64,000 nt of DNA from Polyangiaceae bacterium (GCA_019637295.1 JAHBVX010000001.1:967501-1031500), one strand, 5' to 3'. Counted from the stretch's first letter, positions 1 to 8,641 are shown. Numbers and translations: made by a program. The notes: generated by a model from the sequence alone, not told the origin.

Positions 1-2
1 TC

Positions 3-707
3 ATGCGCGAGTCCACGCCGAACGGCGAGCTCTACGAGCTCGTGGTGCGCAAGCACGACGGGGCCGGCGTCGCGGTCGATCGCTTCCTGGGCCCCGAGAT
101 TCCATTGCTGCTCGAGGCGTTGATCGAGCGTGCCCTAGGCATCCCCGACGAGCCGCAGCCAGGGGAGCTGGACCGCCAAGTGCCAACGACGTCGCGGCGT
201 TCCATCGCCCCCTGGGTGTCGCTCGGGCTCGTGGCCGGAATGCTCTCGACCGCGGTGGCCGTGGAAGTGGCGAAGGGGCGCCTACCGCTCATTCCCCTCG
301 CCGAAGCTCCGAGCCACGTGGTGCTCGAGCCGTCGACACCCATGACCCTGTGGTTCCACGTCGAGCTCGCGTTCGAGCAACGCGAGTCCCCCGGGCAGAG
401 CGCGCTCCCCTCCGCCGAAGCGGTGCCAGAGGTGGCTACCGTTCACGTCGAGCTCGTCCGTGATGGCCAGCCGAACCACGTTCTGGTGTGCAACGCTCAC
501 GCGCTCGCCGGAGCAGTCGCCGCAATCGAAGAGGCCGGCGCGGGCAAGCGGCGCTTCCGCGTGCTCGGAGGCATGCGCGGCTGCTCGGTGCGCCTCGAGC
601 CCGGGCGATGGGTGGTCGCTGCGCGAGTGGAGCGCTTGCCTGGCGCCGCCACGGCGGGCCTCACCAACGCGAGGCTCCAGCCGCGCTTCGTGCGCCATCT
701 CTGGTGA
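3..707 (+). CDS. Single-pass membrane protein of unknown function, possibly cut by the left window edge
   Basis: An open frame runs from the first bases of the window to a TGA at 707 (234 residues from the ATG at 3). The true start may lie upstream, because the frame is open to the edge and no ribosome site can be judged. About 65 hydrophilic residues are followed by one hydrophobic segment (around 67-90), then a roughly 140-residue domain rich in Val, Glu and Arg that is probably outside the cytoplasm. I recognise no family. The layout (short cytoplasmic part, one TM, extracytoplasmic beta-rich part) resembles sensor or anti-sigma-like proteins, but no diagnostic motif is visible. Confidence 0.6.
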   Translation: MRESTPNGELYELVVRKHDGAGVAVDRFLGPEIPLLLEALIERALGIPDEPQPGELDRQVPTTSRRSIAPWVSLGLVAGMLSTAVAVEVAKGRLPLIPLAEAPSHVVLEPSTPMTLWFHVELAFEQRESPGQSALPSAEAVPEVATVHVELVRDGQPNHVLVCNAHALAGAVAAIEEAGAGKRRFRVLGGMRGCSVRLEPGRWVVAARVERLPGAATAGLTNARLQPRFVRHLW

Positions 708-781
708 GCTTCGCCCGTGCTGGTGGAACGGTCAGACGCGGGCGCGGAGTGGCGCGCCGTGCCCGCGGGCCCACGACACAA

Positions 782-1225
782 ATGAAGACCGTCGCCCGCG
801 ACCCGGCATCAAAAGCGCCTTTCGTGCGAAATATTTCGAGGGTCTCCCGCGAAGGACTCTGGAGCATGTTCCTGGTTCGCGCGCTGTGGTTTCTGTTGGT
901 CGGTTGGTGGCTCGGGCTCCTGTGGGGCGGCGTGGCGTACCTGTGTTGCGCCAGCTACGTGCTCTTGCCGGTGGGCACGGTCATGTTCAATCGGCTCCCG
1001 CAGGTGCTCACCCTGAAGCCGGCGGAGCGAGTTGCCCAGACCGGACGGCGCCTGCCAGAGGTCTCGTTCGTCGTTCGCGTCCTGTGGTTCTTCCTGGTGG
1101 GCTGGTGGCTCGGCCTGTTGTGCTTCAAGGTCGGCTACGTGCTCTGCCTGACCATCGTGCTCATGCCCGTAGGACTCTGGTTGCTGCATCGCGTGCCCGA
1201 AGCGATGACCCTGCGGCAGGCGTGA
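782..1225 (+). CDS. YccF-like inner-membrane protein with two tandem repeats
   Basis: The protein has two near-identical membrane blocks. Each begins with an aromatic FLVRALWF-like or VVRVLWFF-like helix, continues with VGWWLGLL, and ends with a conserved LPVG or MPVG turn. This is the pattern of the YccF domain, a small inner-membrane family of unknown role. The frame is open from the ATG at 782 (147 residues). The ATG at 866 (MFLVRALWF) is preceded by AAGGA nine bases upstream and matches the usual YccF N-terminus better, so the real protein may be 119 residues. Its 3' end is opposed by a small zinc-finger frame on the minus strand. Confidence 0.75.
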   Translation: MKTVARDPASKAPFVRNISRVSREGLWSMFLVRALWFLLVGWWLGLLWGGVAYLCCASYVLLPVGTVMFNRLPQVLTLKPAERVAQTGRRLPEVSFVVRVLWFFLVGWWLGLLCFKVGYVLCLTIVLMPVGLWLLHRVPEAMTLRQA

Positions 1226-1386
1226 CAGCGTCGACTGGGGCGCGGGGGGGATGGGAGGCTGATCGTGAACGGCTCGTCGTCCACCTTGCGCAGAAAGCAA
1301 GTCGCGCACAGTCCGCGCCCGCAGCTGCGGCACGTCACACGCGACGGCTCGTCCGGGTGGTTGGCACAAGGCTTTCGTTGCACCAC
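1135..1386 (-). CDS. Candidate small B-box-type zinc-finger protein
   Basis: A minus-strand frame beginning with tandem GTG codons (1386, 1383) encodes about 83 residues. The N-terminal half carries the spacing C-x2-H-P-x7-C-x2-C-x4-C-x2-C (CANHP, then CRSCGRGLCATC), followed about 28 residues later by CHAC. That is the layout of bacterial B-box-like zinc fingers, which often sit at the N-terminus of small membrane proteins. Eight regularly spaced metal ligands are unlikely by chance in a shadow frame. The last 91 bases overlap the YccF gene tail to tail. The start is uncertain, since the frame stays open further upstream. Between this candidate and the helicase gene (1387-1553) I see nothing else. 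Confidence 0.45.
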   Translation of the reverse strand: MVQRKPCANHPDEPSRVTCRSCGRGLCATCFLRKVDDEPFTISLPSPPRPSRRCHACRRVIASGTRCSNQSPTGMSTMVRQST

Positions 1387-1553
1387 GGTCCCTAACGCAT
1401 CGCGCCGGAGGGTAGCTTCGATGACGAGAGGCGGCAAATTACCCCTTCGACCCGTCTCGTCGAGTATCCGGCACCCCGGGCACCACGATCCAACGAACGA
1501 CGCGATTGCGACGTGCCGAACGATCGGCACGAACTCTCCGCTATCATCCCCCC

Positions 1554-3260
1554 GTGTCTGCGATCGGCCTCTTCCCCCGCGGTGCGCCGCGCCCGACGAG
1601 CAGCGCGGGCGAGCAAGCCTTGCACCGCGCGCTCGGAAGCGGGCTGCCCGCCGGTTGGACCGCGTGGCACTCGCTGCGGGTGAGGTCCGAGTCCGGTTGG
1701 GAGGGTGAGGGCGACTTCGTGATCGCCATCCCCGATCGCGGCATGGTGGTGCTCGAGGTGAAGACTGGCGCCATCGAGGTGCGCGACGGCCAGTGGCTGC
1801 AGAACGGAAGACCGATGGACCGCGCGCCGCGCGAGCAGGGCCATGGCTTCGCGCGGTTGCTCGCCAGGAAGCTCGTCGAGCGCGGGCTCGCGAGCGCTCC
1901 ACCCTTTGGCGTGGCCACGGCGTTTCCGACGTGCCCCTTCAGCAACCCACCGCGGCACGGTGATCTCGACGGCGTGGTGCTGGGCCAACAAGACCTGCCG
2001 TACCTGCGCGAGGCCCTCGAGTCGATGCGTGACCGGCTGTTCGACCATCGCCCGTCGCCTCGCGACCGCCGCTGGGTCGCCGCGCTGCACGAGCTCTGGG
2101 GCGAGACCTGGACCCCTAGGCTCGCGTTGGGGGAGCACGCCCGCCTCCGTGATCGGGAGCTCGTCCCCCTCGATCAACGCCAGCTCCGCGCGCTCGACAT
2201 GCTGCGACGAAACGAGAGGTGCTTGGTCACGGGCGGCGCGGGCACCGGCAAGTCCCTGCTCGCGTGCGAGATGTGGCGACGGCTTCAGGCGCGCGGGGCC
2301 AGGCCTGTGCTGCTGTGCTTCACGAGGGCGCTGGCCGCGGCGCTGCGCAAGAGTGGGATCGCTGACGCCTTCACGGTGCGCGAGCTCGCGGCCCGGCTGA
2401 TCACCGACGCCGGTCTCGACGTGCAGGGCGGCGCGTCGCCCGACGACTGGACCGCGGACACCTGGGAGCTCGCCCCGCTGCACGCGGCGGCCGACGCCCT
2501 CGACCGCGCCCGCGAGCGCTTCGACGCAGTGGTCATCGACGAAGCGCAGGATCTCTCGCCGAACGACTGGGAGCTGATTCGCGCCTTGGCCGAGGGTCGC
2601 CCGCTCTGGGGATTCGCCGACGACAGCCAGGGCTTCTGGAGCGACCGACCCGTGCCGCGGGAGCCCTTCGGCGCGACCTTCGAGCTCTGGGAGCGGTATC
2701 GCTGCCCCGAGCCCCTCGCGCAGTTCGCGGACCGCTATCGCGCGCCGCGTCCCGCGTCGGTACCGCCCTCAGCCTCCGCGAGCGAGCGGCTCGCTCCGCC
2801 TTCGGTCGAGCCCTTCGACGAGCTGCGTGTCGTGCGCCTGCCGAGCGCCTCTGCGCTCGAACGATACGCCGCGCGCGAGATCCACAAGGCGCTGTCCGAC
2901 GGCCTGCCCGCGAAGGACATCGCCGTGCTCTCCCTCGGAGGCCAGCTCAAGACCGACATCGGCCGAGCCGATCGCATCGGCGACATCGCGGTACGCCGCG
3001 CGGACTCACCCGACGCGGAAGGACACGTCGTGGCCGACACCTTCCTGCGCTTCAAAGGACTCGAGCGGCCGCTGATCCTCGTCGCCGAGCTCGACCGTGG
3101 CCAACACCGCTACGACGTCCGCATGCACGTCGCCCTGACCCGCGCCACCGTACGCTGCATCGTGCTCGCCACGAACGAAGAACTCGAGGCCGACGCGAGG
3201 CTCGCGGCGGCGGCGGGGAGCAGGGGCGAGAGCCAAAGGGAGGGGGAGAGCAAGAGATGA
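1554..3260 (+). CDS. NERD-domain nuclease fused to a superfamily 1 DNA helicase
   Basis: The 568-residue protein begins with a nuclease-related domain (NERD, about 15-110). Its PD-(D/E)xK-like residues are D54 and E68-x-K70 in GEGDFVIAIP...VLEVKTG. A UvrD/Rep-like helicase follows: Walker A GGAGTGKS (227-234), Walker B VVIDEAQD (327-334), and near the C-terminus a KGLE motif with LILV, then MHVALTRA (motif VI). All catalytic motifs look intact. The GTG at 1554 is chosen because the NERD homology begins just after it; the frame opens further upstream without coding character. NERD-helicases act on DNA in poorly understood ways and some are antiphage nuclease-helicases. No defence gene lies next to this one. 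Confidence 0.85.
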   Translation: MSAIGLFPRGAPRPTSSAGEQALHRALGSGLPAGWTAWHSLRVRSESGWEGEGDFVIAIPDRGMVVLEVKTGAIEVRDGQWLQNGRPMDRAPREQGHGFARLLARKLVERGLASAPPFGVATAFPTCPFSNPPRHGDLDGVVLGQQDLPYLREALESMRDRLFDHRPSPRDRRWVAALHELWGETWTPRLALGEHARLRDRELVPLDQRQLRALDMLRRNERCLVTGGAGTGKSLLACEMWRRLQARGARPVLLCFTRALAAALRKSGIADAFTVRELAARLITDAGLDVQGGASPDDWTADTWELAPLHAAADALDRARERFDAVVIDEAQDLSPNDWELIRALAEGRPLWGFADDSQGFWSDRPVPREPFGATFELWERYRCPEPLAQFADRYRAPRPASVPPSASASERLAPPSVEPFDELRVVRLPSASALERYAAREIHKALSDGLPAKDIAVLSLGGQLKTDIGRADRIGDIAVRRADSPDAEGHVVADTFLRFKGLERPLILVAELDRGQHRYDVRMHVALTRATVRCIVLATNEELEADARLAAAAGSRGESQREGESKR

Positions 3261-3319
3261 GCGGTGAGGGCCCGCGGCGACCTGCGCTCTTCAAGGGGTT
3301 GCTCGCGCGCCCGGCGCAG

Positions 3320-4795
3320 CTACGCGCGCACGAACGTGCCGTGCAGCGTCGGTGGGAGCTGTTGATCGAACCATACGCGCGCCACCGCGTCGTGCTCCGG
3401 ACGGGCGCCGTCCCAAATGCCGAGGAACGTCGCGCCGGCGTTCTGGTCGTGCACGTACGCGAGCACCCACACGTCGTCCTCGCGCTCCGAGCGCGGCACG
3501 ACGACGGGCTCACTGACCAGGCCGCGTGTTCCCGGATCGATGCGCTGTGCGTCGCCGCTCTGGAGATCCAGCCGCACGATGCGACTCCACAGCGCGCGCC
3601 CTTCGTCGCCCTGCGGGTAGCCCGCGAGCCAGGCGACGCGCGCCGCCTGGCTCGCGAAGGCGGGACTCACGGAGCCGAACTCGCACGCGTGCGGCCAGCG
3701 CTCCTCCCACGACACGCGCCGGGCTTCCTTGTCGATGACGGCGCGGCGCACGGAGGAGCCGTTGCCCGTGGTGAGCCCGCCGCGGGTCACCGTCTCGATC
3801 CACGCCGCGTTGCTCGCGAAGTCCTGGTAGCCAACCAGGTCGAGCTCGATGCGCCCGTCCGGTCGCTCGAAGGCGTTGACGCCGTGCCAGTACCACAGCG
3901 CGTCGGTGTCCAGGACCACGCGTCGCTCGGGTTCGTCGATGGGGATCACGATCACCCGCGTGCCCTCCTCGGGCCGCCAGCGCAGCGAGCTGGCGAAGCC
4001 GCCGTCCACCAGCATGGCCAGGGACGAGCACCAGAGCGGGGGCAGCACGAGGACCAAGTGGTCCCGCGTCGCGAAGAAGTCGTGTGCCTCCATCACCCCG
4101 GGAAGCTCGACGCTGGTGAGCAGCCGCGCGGCGCCCTCGTCGGGAAGCTCGAACAGGTCGAGCAGCACCTTGGGACCGACGCGGAGTCCCGTCTGATACG
4201 TCGCGCGGCGGGCCGGCACGCGGTGCGGGTGCGCGTTCATGCCCTTCGCTACTACTCCGCCCAGATCCGTCTCGCCGATGCTCCGCAGCGTGACCGGATC
4301 GATTTCGAGCGGCAGCGTCGACTCGTAGAAGGCGAACGTTCGCTTCTGCCACGCCAGCACGTTGATGTTCGCCACGTTGCGCAGGCTCTGACCGCCGAAC
4401 AGCGCGGCTAGCCGCCTGCGCCACGACATCTTCTGCCCATACGCACCGAAGGAAGCGCCCCGGCGTCCCGCGTCGCCGTCTGCCGAGGGCGTGTGCAGCA
4501 CCCGCACCGCACCCTCGGCGCCGCCATCCGTGAACCTCACGGCGCTGACCGCGCCGGTACCGTCGAACCAGTGCGGGTCGACGCCGGCGTCGAACACGCT
4601 CGGGCCGTTGCGGTAGAGGGTCCCGCGTAGACCGGGTGGCACCGCGCCCTCCGCGCGCAGGGGGCGAAAGTCGTGCTCCCGCTCCAGGCTCCGGAACACG
4701 TCCAGCGTGACCGGAGCCGGGGCCGCTGGCTCGTGGCGTCCGGGGGCGCGGGTGGCGGGGCGGCGGGCTTCGGCATTCGGTGCGATCTGGCTCAT
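3320..4795 (-). CDS. Carotenoid cleavage oxygenase (RPE65/CCD family)
   Basis: This is a 491-residue non-haem iron dioxygenase of the seven-bladed propeller family that splits double bonds in carotenoids, apocarotenoids or stilbenes. The four iron-binding histidines are visible in their usual contexts: H189 (NAHPHR), H238 (EAHDFF), H304 (WYWHGVNAFE) and H485 (LHGTFV). The N-terminal RNGP with the following HWFDG motif is also typical. There is no signal peptide, so it should be cytosolic. The ATG at 4795 lies across a divergent promoter region from a TetR-type gene, and palindromes overlap its promoter, so that regulator very probably represses it. The substrate cannot be told from sequence. 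Confidence 0.92.
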   Translation of the reverse strand: MSQIAPNAEARRPATRAPGRHEPAAPAPVTLDVFRSLEREHDFRPLRAEGAVPPGLRGTLYRNGPSVFDAGVDPHWFDGTGAVSAVRFTDGGAEGAVRVLHTPSADGDAGRRGASFGAYGQKMSWRRRLAALFGGQSLRNVANINVLAWQKRTFAFYESTLPLEIDPVTLRSIGETDLGGVVAKGMNAHPHRVPARRATYQTGLRVGPKVLLDLFELPDEGAARLLTSVELPGVMEAHDFFATRDHLVLVLPPLWCSSLAMLVDGGFASSLRWRPEEGTRVIVIPIDEPERRVVLDTDALWYWHGVNAFERPDGRIELDLVGYQDFASNAAWIETVTRGGLTTGNGSSVRRAVIDKEARRVSWEERWPHACEFGSVSPAFASQAARVAWLAGYPQGDEGRALWSRIVRLDLQSGDAQRIDPGTRGLVSEPVVVPRSEREDDVWVLAYVHDQNAGATFLGIWDGARPEHDAVARVWFDQQLPPTLHGTFVRA

Positions 4796-4810
4796 GGGGT
4801 CCCTCTCGGT

Positions 4811-4869
4811 GTTGACGTTGTAACCATTGCTGACAGCGTCAACATAGCATCCGGGTTGACACTGTCAAC
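4811..4869. promoter_or_regulatory. Divergent promoter with TetR-type operator dyads
   Basis: Three related elements fill this gap. The dyad GTTGACACTGTCAAC (4855-4869) has perfect 7-bp arms. A second copy at 4829-4843 (GTTGACGCTGTCAGC on the minus strand) is imperfect, and a degenerate half-match lies at 4811-4824. On the minus strand, toward the oxygenase gene, a -35 TTGACA (4868-4863), a 16-base spacer and a -10 TATGTT (4846-4841) can be read. The first dyad therefore covers the -35 and the second overlaps the -10. This is the arrangement expected for repression by the adjacent TetR protein. The binding itself is inferred. Confidence 0.65.
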
Positions 4870-4891
4870 ACCAAACCGCACAGTGGGGGAC

Positions 4892-5476
4892 GTGCCCTCG
4901 GCCCCCTACCACCACGGTGAGCTGCGCCCGGCGCTGATCGCGGCCGCCCTCGACGCGCTCGATCGCGACGGGGAGCTGCCGTCCTGGCGCGCCCTGGCTC
5001 GCGCCTGCAGCGTGTCACACACCGCGCCCTACCGTCACTTCCAGAGCTACGAGGATCTGCAGGCCGCGCTGGCCGCCGAGTGCTTCCGCCGGCTGGCGAA
5101 GAAGATCGACGCCGCCCGCGCGCGCCCCACCGCTCCCTTCGACAAACTCCGCGCCGGCTCCGCGGCGTACATCGCCTTCGGTCGCGCGCACCCGGCGTGG
5201 TACCGGTTGATGTTCGAGCACGTCAACGCCACTGACGAGACCCGCGCGGCGGGCGCCGCCGCCTACGCGACGCTCGTCGACGCCATCGCCGCCTGCGGCG
5301 TTCGCGAGCCGCTGCCCATCGCCGCATCCGTGTGGGCCGCCCAGCACGGCGTCGTGGACCTGCTCCGCCTCAAGGTGCGCGCGCCGGGGCTGCACGGCGA
5401 CGAAGACGCCCTGATCGAACGCGTGCTCGACTCGACGGTGTCCCAGGCGCGCGTGGCGATTGGGAAGCGGAGGTGA
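4892..5476 (+). CDS. TetR/AcrR-family transcriptional regulator
   Basis: The 194-residue protein has an N-terminal TetR helix-turn-helix: YHHGELRPALIAAALDAL, then the recognition region ARACSVSHTAPYRHFQSYEDL. A helical ligand-binding domain follows with the AHPAWYRLMFEH motif of the WHG-type (TetR_C_33) C-terminus. I place the start at the GTG at 4892, giving the usual short lead before YHHGEL; the GTG at 4883 is the alternative. It is divergent from the carotenoid oxygenase and 22 bp from a perfect 15-bp dyad, so it probably controls that gene and itself. The inducer is unknown and may be an apocarotenoid. Confidence 0.9.
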   Translation: MPSAPYHHGELRPALIAAALDALDRDGELPSWRALARACSVSHTAPYRHFQSYEDLQAALAAECFRRLAKKIDAARARPTAPFDKLRAGSAAYIAFGRAHPAWYRLMFEHVNATDETRAAGAAAYATLVDAIAACGVREPLPIAASVWAAQHGVVDLLRLKVRAPGLHGDEDALIERVLDSTVSQARVAIGKRR

Positions 5477-5527
5477 GCGGACTTCGTTCCGCGGAGGGCG
5501 GTCACGGGCGTCGAGTCTCGAGGGGTC

Positions 5528-6172
5528 TCATAGCGGCGAATGCGCTCTCGCCCGCAGCACCCGACGCACGCTGCAGGGCTTGCCTTCGAGCGCCTTCTCG
5601 GTCGCAGCGGTGCTGCACGAGCCTTGTTCGTCCGCGGGCAGGTCCGCACGGGCGGCTCGCAGCTCTACCCGCAGCGCGTCGCCCGTGAGCTCCAGGGTGG
5701 ACGAGCCGCTCTCGGCGCCCTGGCACTTACCCTGCTCGAAGCCCGCCATGCCCGTGGTGCGCCAAATCCCCTCGAGCTGGTTCCTTCCGGTCGATCTGTG
5801 GAAGTAGAACACTGCGCGACTGGCGGGCGGCCGCTGTTCGGATTTCCACGCCTGGGCCTTGGTGCGACACTCGTCGGGCGAGAGGCATGTGATGGTCGAG
5901 GTGATCTGGCTGCCGAACGACTCGGCCTCGTACAGGTAGAGGAAAGTCTCGCCGTCGAGCTGATCCATGCTGGACGGCCCTTCCCGGTCGCAGCCCGCGG
6001 TGCTCTCCGTGTAGGAGGTGACCTCGAAGACGGTTCCGAGCAACGGGGTGTCCGCCGCACTCGGAGTCGGATCGCCTGAAGCGCTCTGGCGAGGCCCTCC
6101 GGAAGAGCTCTTGCAGGCGACGCAAAGGGCCAGGGCAACAGTCAACGCCGCGGTCGAAGCAAGACGTCCCAT
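5528..6172 (-). CDS. Predicted lipoprotein of unknown function
   Basis: A 214-residue protein begins with a lipoprotein-type signal (MGRLASTAALTVALALCVAC; lipid-attachment Cys at 20). A Ser/Gly/Pro linker follows, then a domain with six or more cysteines that could form disulfides outside the cytoplasm. I recognise no family. It is the last gene of the minus-strand block and converges on the TetR gene across 51 bp, where only a weak 5-bp GCGGA/TCCGC hairpin is visible. Confidence 0.7.
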   Translation of the reverse strand: MGRLASTAALTVALALCVACKSSSGGPRQSASGDPTPSAADTPLLGTVFEVTSYTESTAGCDREGPSSMDQLDGETFLYLYEAESFGSQITSTITCLSPDECRTKAQAWKSEQRPPASRAVFYFHRSTGRNQLEGIWRTTGMAGFEQGKCQGAESGSSTLELTGDALRVELRAARADLPADEQGSCSTAATEKALEGKPCSVRRVLRARAHSPL

Positions 6173-6296
6173 GCGAGCCAGGAGAGCACGGATCTGCCAC
6201 GCCCGGCAGCAACAACCCGAACGCCGAGCCGCGGGGCGCGGAGCCAGCTTGGCGCGTCCGAGGCGCGCTCCGGCGCGGCCTCGGCTCTGGAGCCAG

Positions 6297-7052
6297 TCAA
6301 GCGTCGATGGCGGGGGGCATGTGGGCTCGAACTTGGCGCTCTAGCCCCACGGCGCCCGCCACGTCGTCTCGATACCCGAGCCAGCGCTCGAGCGCCTCTT
6401 CCATTGCGGCGACGATGGCCTCACGCGCGTCGCTCGGCACGTGGTCGAGCAGCATCCGCCAGGCCGCGCGCCGATGCTCGCCTTCGACGCCGCGGTGAGC
6501 CTTGGTGAGCGCGAGGGCCTCGAGCGGCAGACCGTAGTGTACGACGAGCGGGTGCTGCTCGAGCGGCGGCTCCGGGCGCGCTGGGGCGCTGGGGTCGAAC
6601 AGCGCGCGCTCGTGGGGCGTGCCCTCGACGAACAGCGCTACGACCGCGGCCGCCACCGCCCAGCCGCGCGAGGTCGTCGCCGCGTCGAGGAAGTCGCGAT
6701 ACGCTCGCGCCCCAGGGAGGAGCTCGACGCCCTCGAAGCGAGTGAGGTCGAAGCCGAGGCCCCGCGGGTACTCGAGGAACAGCTCGGGGTGAGGCCGGCC
6801 GGCGTGCAGGGCTCCGGTCTCTTCCTCGTACAGGTTCTCCGCGAGCTCACGTCGCACGGCGGCGATCGGGCACTGCACGTACGCGCGCCCCACCAGGACC
6901 GGGAAGTCGCGCACATAGACCTCCCACTCTTGCTCGAGGTGGATGTGCAGCCGTTCCTTGGCGACGAGGCCCGAGGTGAAGGCCGGCCAGGCCCAGTGGA
7001 CCTTGCGCTCCATCACCCGGAGAAGGCGCTCGCAGAACTCGTCACGCGTCAT
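6297..7052 (-). CDS. TenA/PqqC-like haem-oxygenase-fold enzyme
   Basis: The 251-residue all-helical protein fits the haem-oxygenase-like fold shared by TenA (thiaminase II), PqqC and CADD-type iron oxidases. Visible features are acidic and His-containing helices such as HLEQEWEVYVRDFP, LAENLYEEETG followed by HPELFLEY, and ALTKAHRGVEGEHRRAAW in the C-terminal third. E, H and D residues at these places often form a diiron site in the CADD/SznF-like branch. No thiamine or PQQ genes are near, so a specific reaction should not be assigned. The start is the ATG at 7052, with no clear ribosome site. Confidence 0.72.
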   Translation of the reverse strand: MTRDEFCERLLRVMERKVHWAWPAFTSGLVAKERLHIHLEQEWEVYVRDFPVLVGRAYVQCPIAAVRRELAENLYEEETGALHAGRPHPELFLEYPRGLGFDLTRFEGVELLPGARAYRDFLDAATTSRGWAVAAAVVALFVEGTPHERALFDPSAPARPEPPLEQHPLVVHYGLPLEALALTKAHRGVEGEHRRAAWRMLLDHVPSDAREAIVAAMEEALERWLGYRDDVAGAVGLERQVRAHMPPAIDA

Positions 7053-7163
7053 CGCGCAGGAACGTAGGAGGTCGCCAGGTCCGTGTCGAATCGAAATCGT
7101 GCTGGCGTCACACGAGTATCCCGCCGCTTCCGCGTCTGACCGACATGGCGCGAGGCGGGTGCG

Positions 7164-7451
7164 CTACGGCAGCACGCAGTCGTAGCCGCGGACGCAGCCG
7201 TCGGTCTCGACGCCGGTCAGCTGGCCACCCTTTTGCTCGCACGCCTGGTAGCGGCCAGGGCTCGGCTTCGGTACGTCCGGGCACTCGTCCTTGCCGCCGG
7301 TGGCCGCCGGTGGGTCCGGAGGGTTGGCCGCCGACGGCTCCACGCTATTTGCCGGGGGGGCGCTGGCACAGCCGACGAGTAGGGTGGCGAGCAGCCACGG
7401 CGGCATCCCGCGACGCAGGGTCCGTGGCGTGTTTGGGTCGATTGGGCTCAT
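7164..7451 (-). CDS. Small predicted lipoprotein
   Basis: This 95-residue product has a basic lead (TLRR), a hydrophobic core and a lipobox LLVGC. A Pro/Ala-rich linker follows, then a short domain with four cysteines (CPDV, YQACEQKGG, DGCVRGYDCVLP). The ATG at 7451 gives a 28-residue signal; the ATG at 7406 would give a very short one. No family is recognised. The cysteine pattern suggests a small disulfide-stabilised envelope protein. Confidence 0.65.
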   Translation of the reverse strand: MSPIDPNTPRTLRRGMPPWLLATLLVGCASAPPANSVEPSAANPPDPPAATGGKDECPDVPKPSPGRYQACEQKGGQLTGVETDGCVRGYDCVLP

Positions 7452-7549
7452 CCCGCGAGCATCCCACCTCGCCGGCTCCGCTGTCGAGTCCGTGCGTCGC
7501 GCTCCCTGGGGCAGGGGTGTCCGAGGGCGCGCGGTGGCCCGGAACGGCG

Positions 7550-8512
7550 TTACTGGGCGCACTGGCAGCTCCTCAGCCACGGCACCGCGGATGTGCGGCA
7601 GCGCGCGCGACTGCCGGACTCCGAGCAGCGGATGCGGGCGCAGTCGCCCTCGTGGCGGCACACGCGCTGCTGTGAGAGGGCATCCTGTACCACCGCGATG
7701 CAGTCGGAGCCCACGCCGTGAACCACGCAGCGCTCCCCCTTCACGCAGTGCGCGTCGCTCGTGCAGTGCACGCGGTTGCGACTCGGACACGCTTCTGCGG
7801 CGCGACAGGCTCCTAGGTCTCCGCAGCACACCCTGCCCTCGAGGCAAACCGCTCCGTCACAGTCGAGCTTCGCCACCGGCTTGCGACAAAAGCCCTCGAC
7901 GCAGAGCGTCCCTGGCAGGCGACACGATGCGCTCTCGATGCAGCGCTCGCCGAACTCGCAGGGCGTGGCACCGGACTTCGACAGCGGCACGCACTCGCTG
8001 AGGGTGGAGCCCGAGAAGAGGAACTGATCGCAGCACACGCGCCCGGCCGCGCAGTCGATGCTCTCGTCACAGCGCTCGATGCCCGAGAGCGAGTACCCGC
8101 CCGGCGCCACGGCGGCGCTGCATGCCTCGAACTGAGCGAGCAGGTAACCCACCTGACCCTGGGGTGCGCTGTCCGGCGCGCTGGCGACGCACACACCATC
8201 GGCTCCGGTCAGGCAGCACGTCTCGGGACCCACCCGACATGACGAGAGCCCGCAGCGAAAGCGCTCCGCGTTCGAGCCGATGGCGCTCGCTGCAGCGTCG
8301 ACGGGACCCGCGTCGTTCGCGAGCACGGCAGCCGCGTCTTTGTCGCGCGGTCCCGCGTCCGGCACCGTGGCTGCGTTCGACGTGCCCCCAGCGGCGATGG
8401 GCGCTGCACGCGGCGCCGGTGTCGGGGGCGTGCAGTGGGCGACGGCGAGGATGGCGGCGCAGGCGAGCAGGGGGTGAACGAGGGCGGTGTCGCGCACGCG
8501 GTCCGTTCCCAT
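7550..8512 (-). CDS. Cysteine-rich exported protein
   Basis: A 320-residue protein starts with a secretion signal (hydrophobic LLACAAILAVAHC from about 14). An Ala/Pro/Asp-rich linker follows, and then a domain with more than 30 cysteines in repeats such as CCLTGADGVC, GRVCCDQ, CIESASCRLPGTLC and CVEGFC. Cys-rich repeats of this style are common in exported myxobacterial proteins, and their function is unknown. The cysteine after AVAH could be a lipid-attachment site, but His at -1 is not typical. I chose the ATG at 8512; an in-frame ATG at 8575 would put 21 residues before the signal. Confidence 0.72.
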   Translation of the reverse strand: MGTDRVRDTALVHPLLACAAILAVAHCTPPTPAPRAAPIAAGGTSNAATVPDAGPRDKDAAAVLANDAGPVDAAASAIGSNAERFRCGLSSCRVGPETCCLTGADGVCVASAPDSAPQGQVGYLLAQFEACSAAVAPGGYSLSGIERCDESIDCAAGRVCCDQFLFSGSTLSECVPLSKSGATPCEFGERCIESASCRLPGTLCVEGFCRKPVAKLDCDGAVCLEGRVCCGDLGACRAAEACPSRNRVHCTSDAHCVKGERCVVHGVGSDCIAVVQDALSQQRVCRHEGDCARIRCSESGSRARCRTSAVPWLRSCQCAQ

Positions 8513-8641
8513 CGGACGGGCGATACTCGCGCCACTGAGCTGTGGCAACCGCCTCACTCGAACCTCGAGCAGCACTCCGCCGGCTCGCGGCCGCGCTCGG
8601 GCGGACGACCCGCGGCCGCCGCCCGAGTTCGAAACGGGGAG

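Noticed and set aside
6297-7052. Specific call as thiaminase II (TenA) or PqqC
   Set aside because: Only the shared fold is supported; no thiamine or PQQ genes are nearby and the ligand residues fit other members as well.
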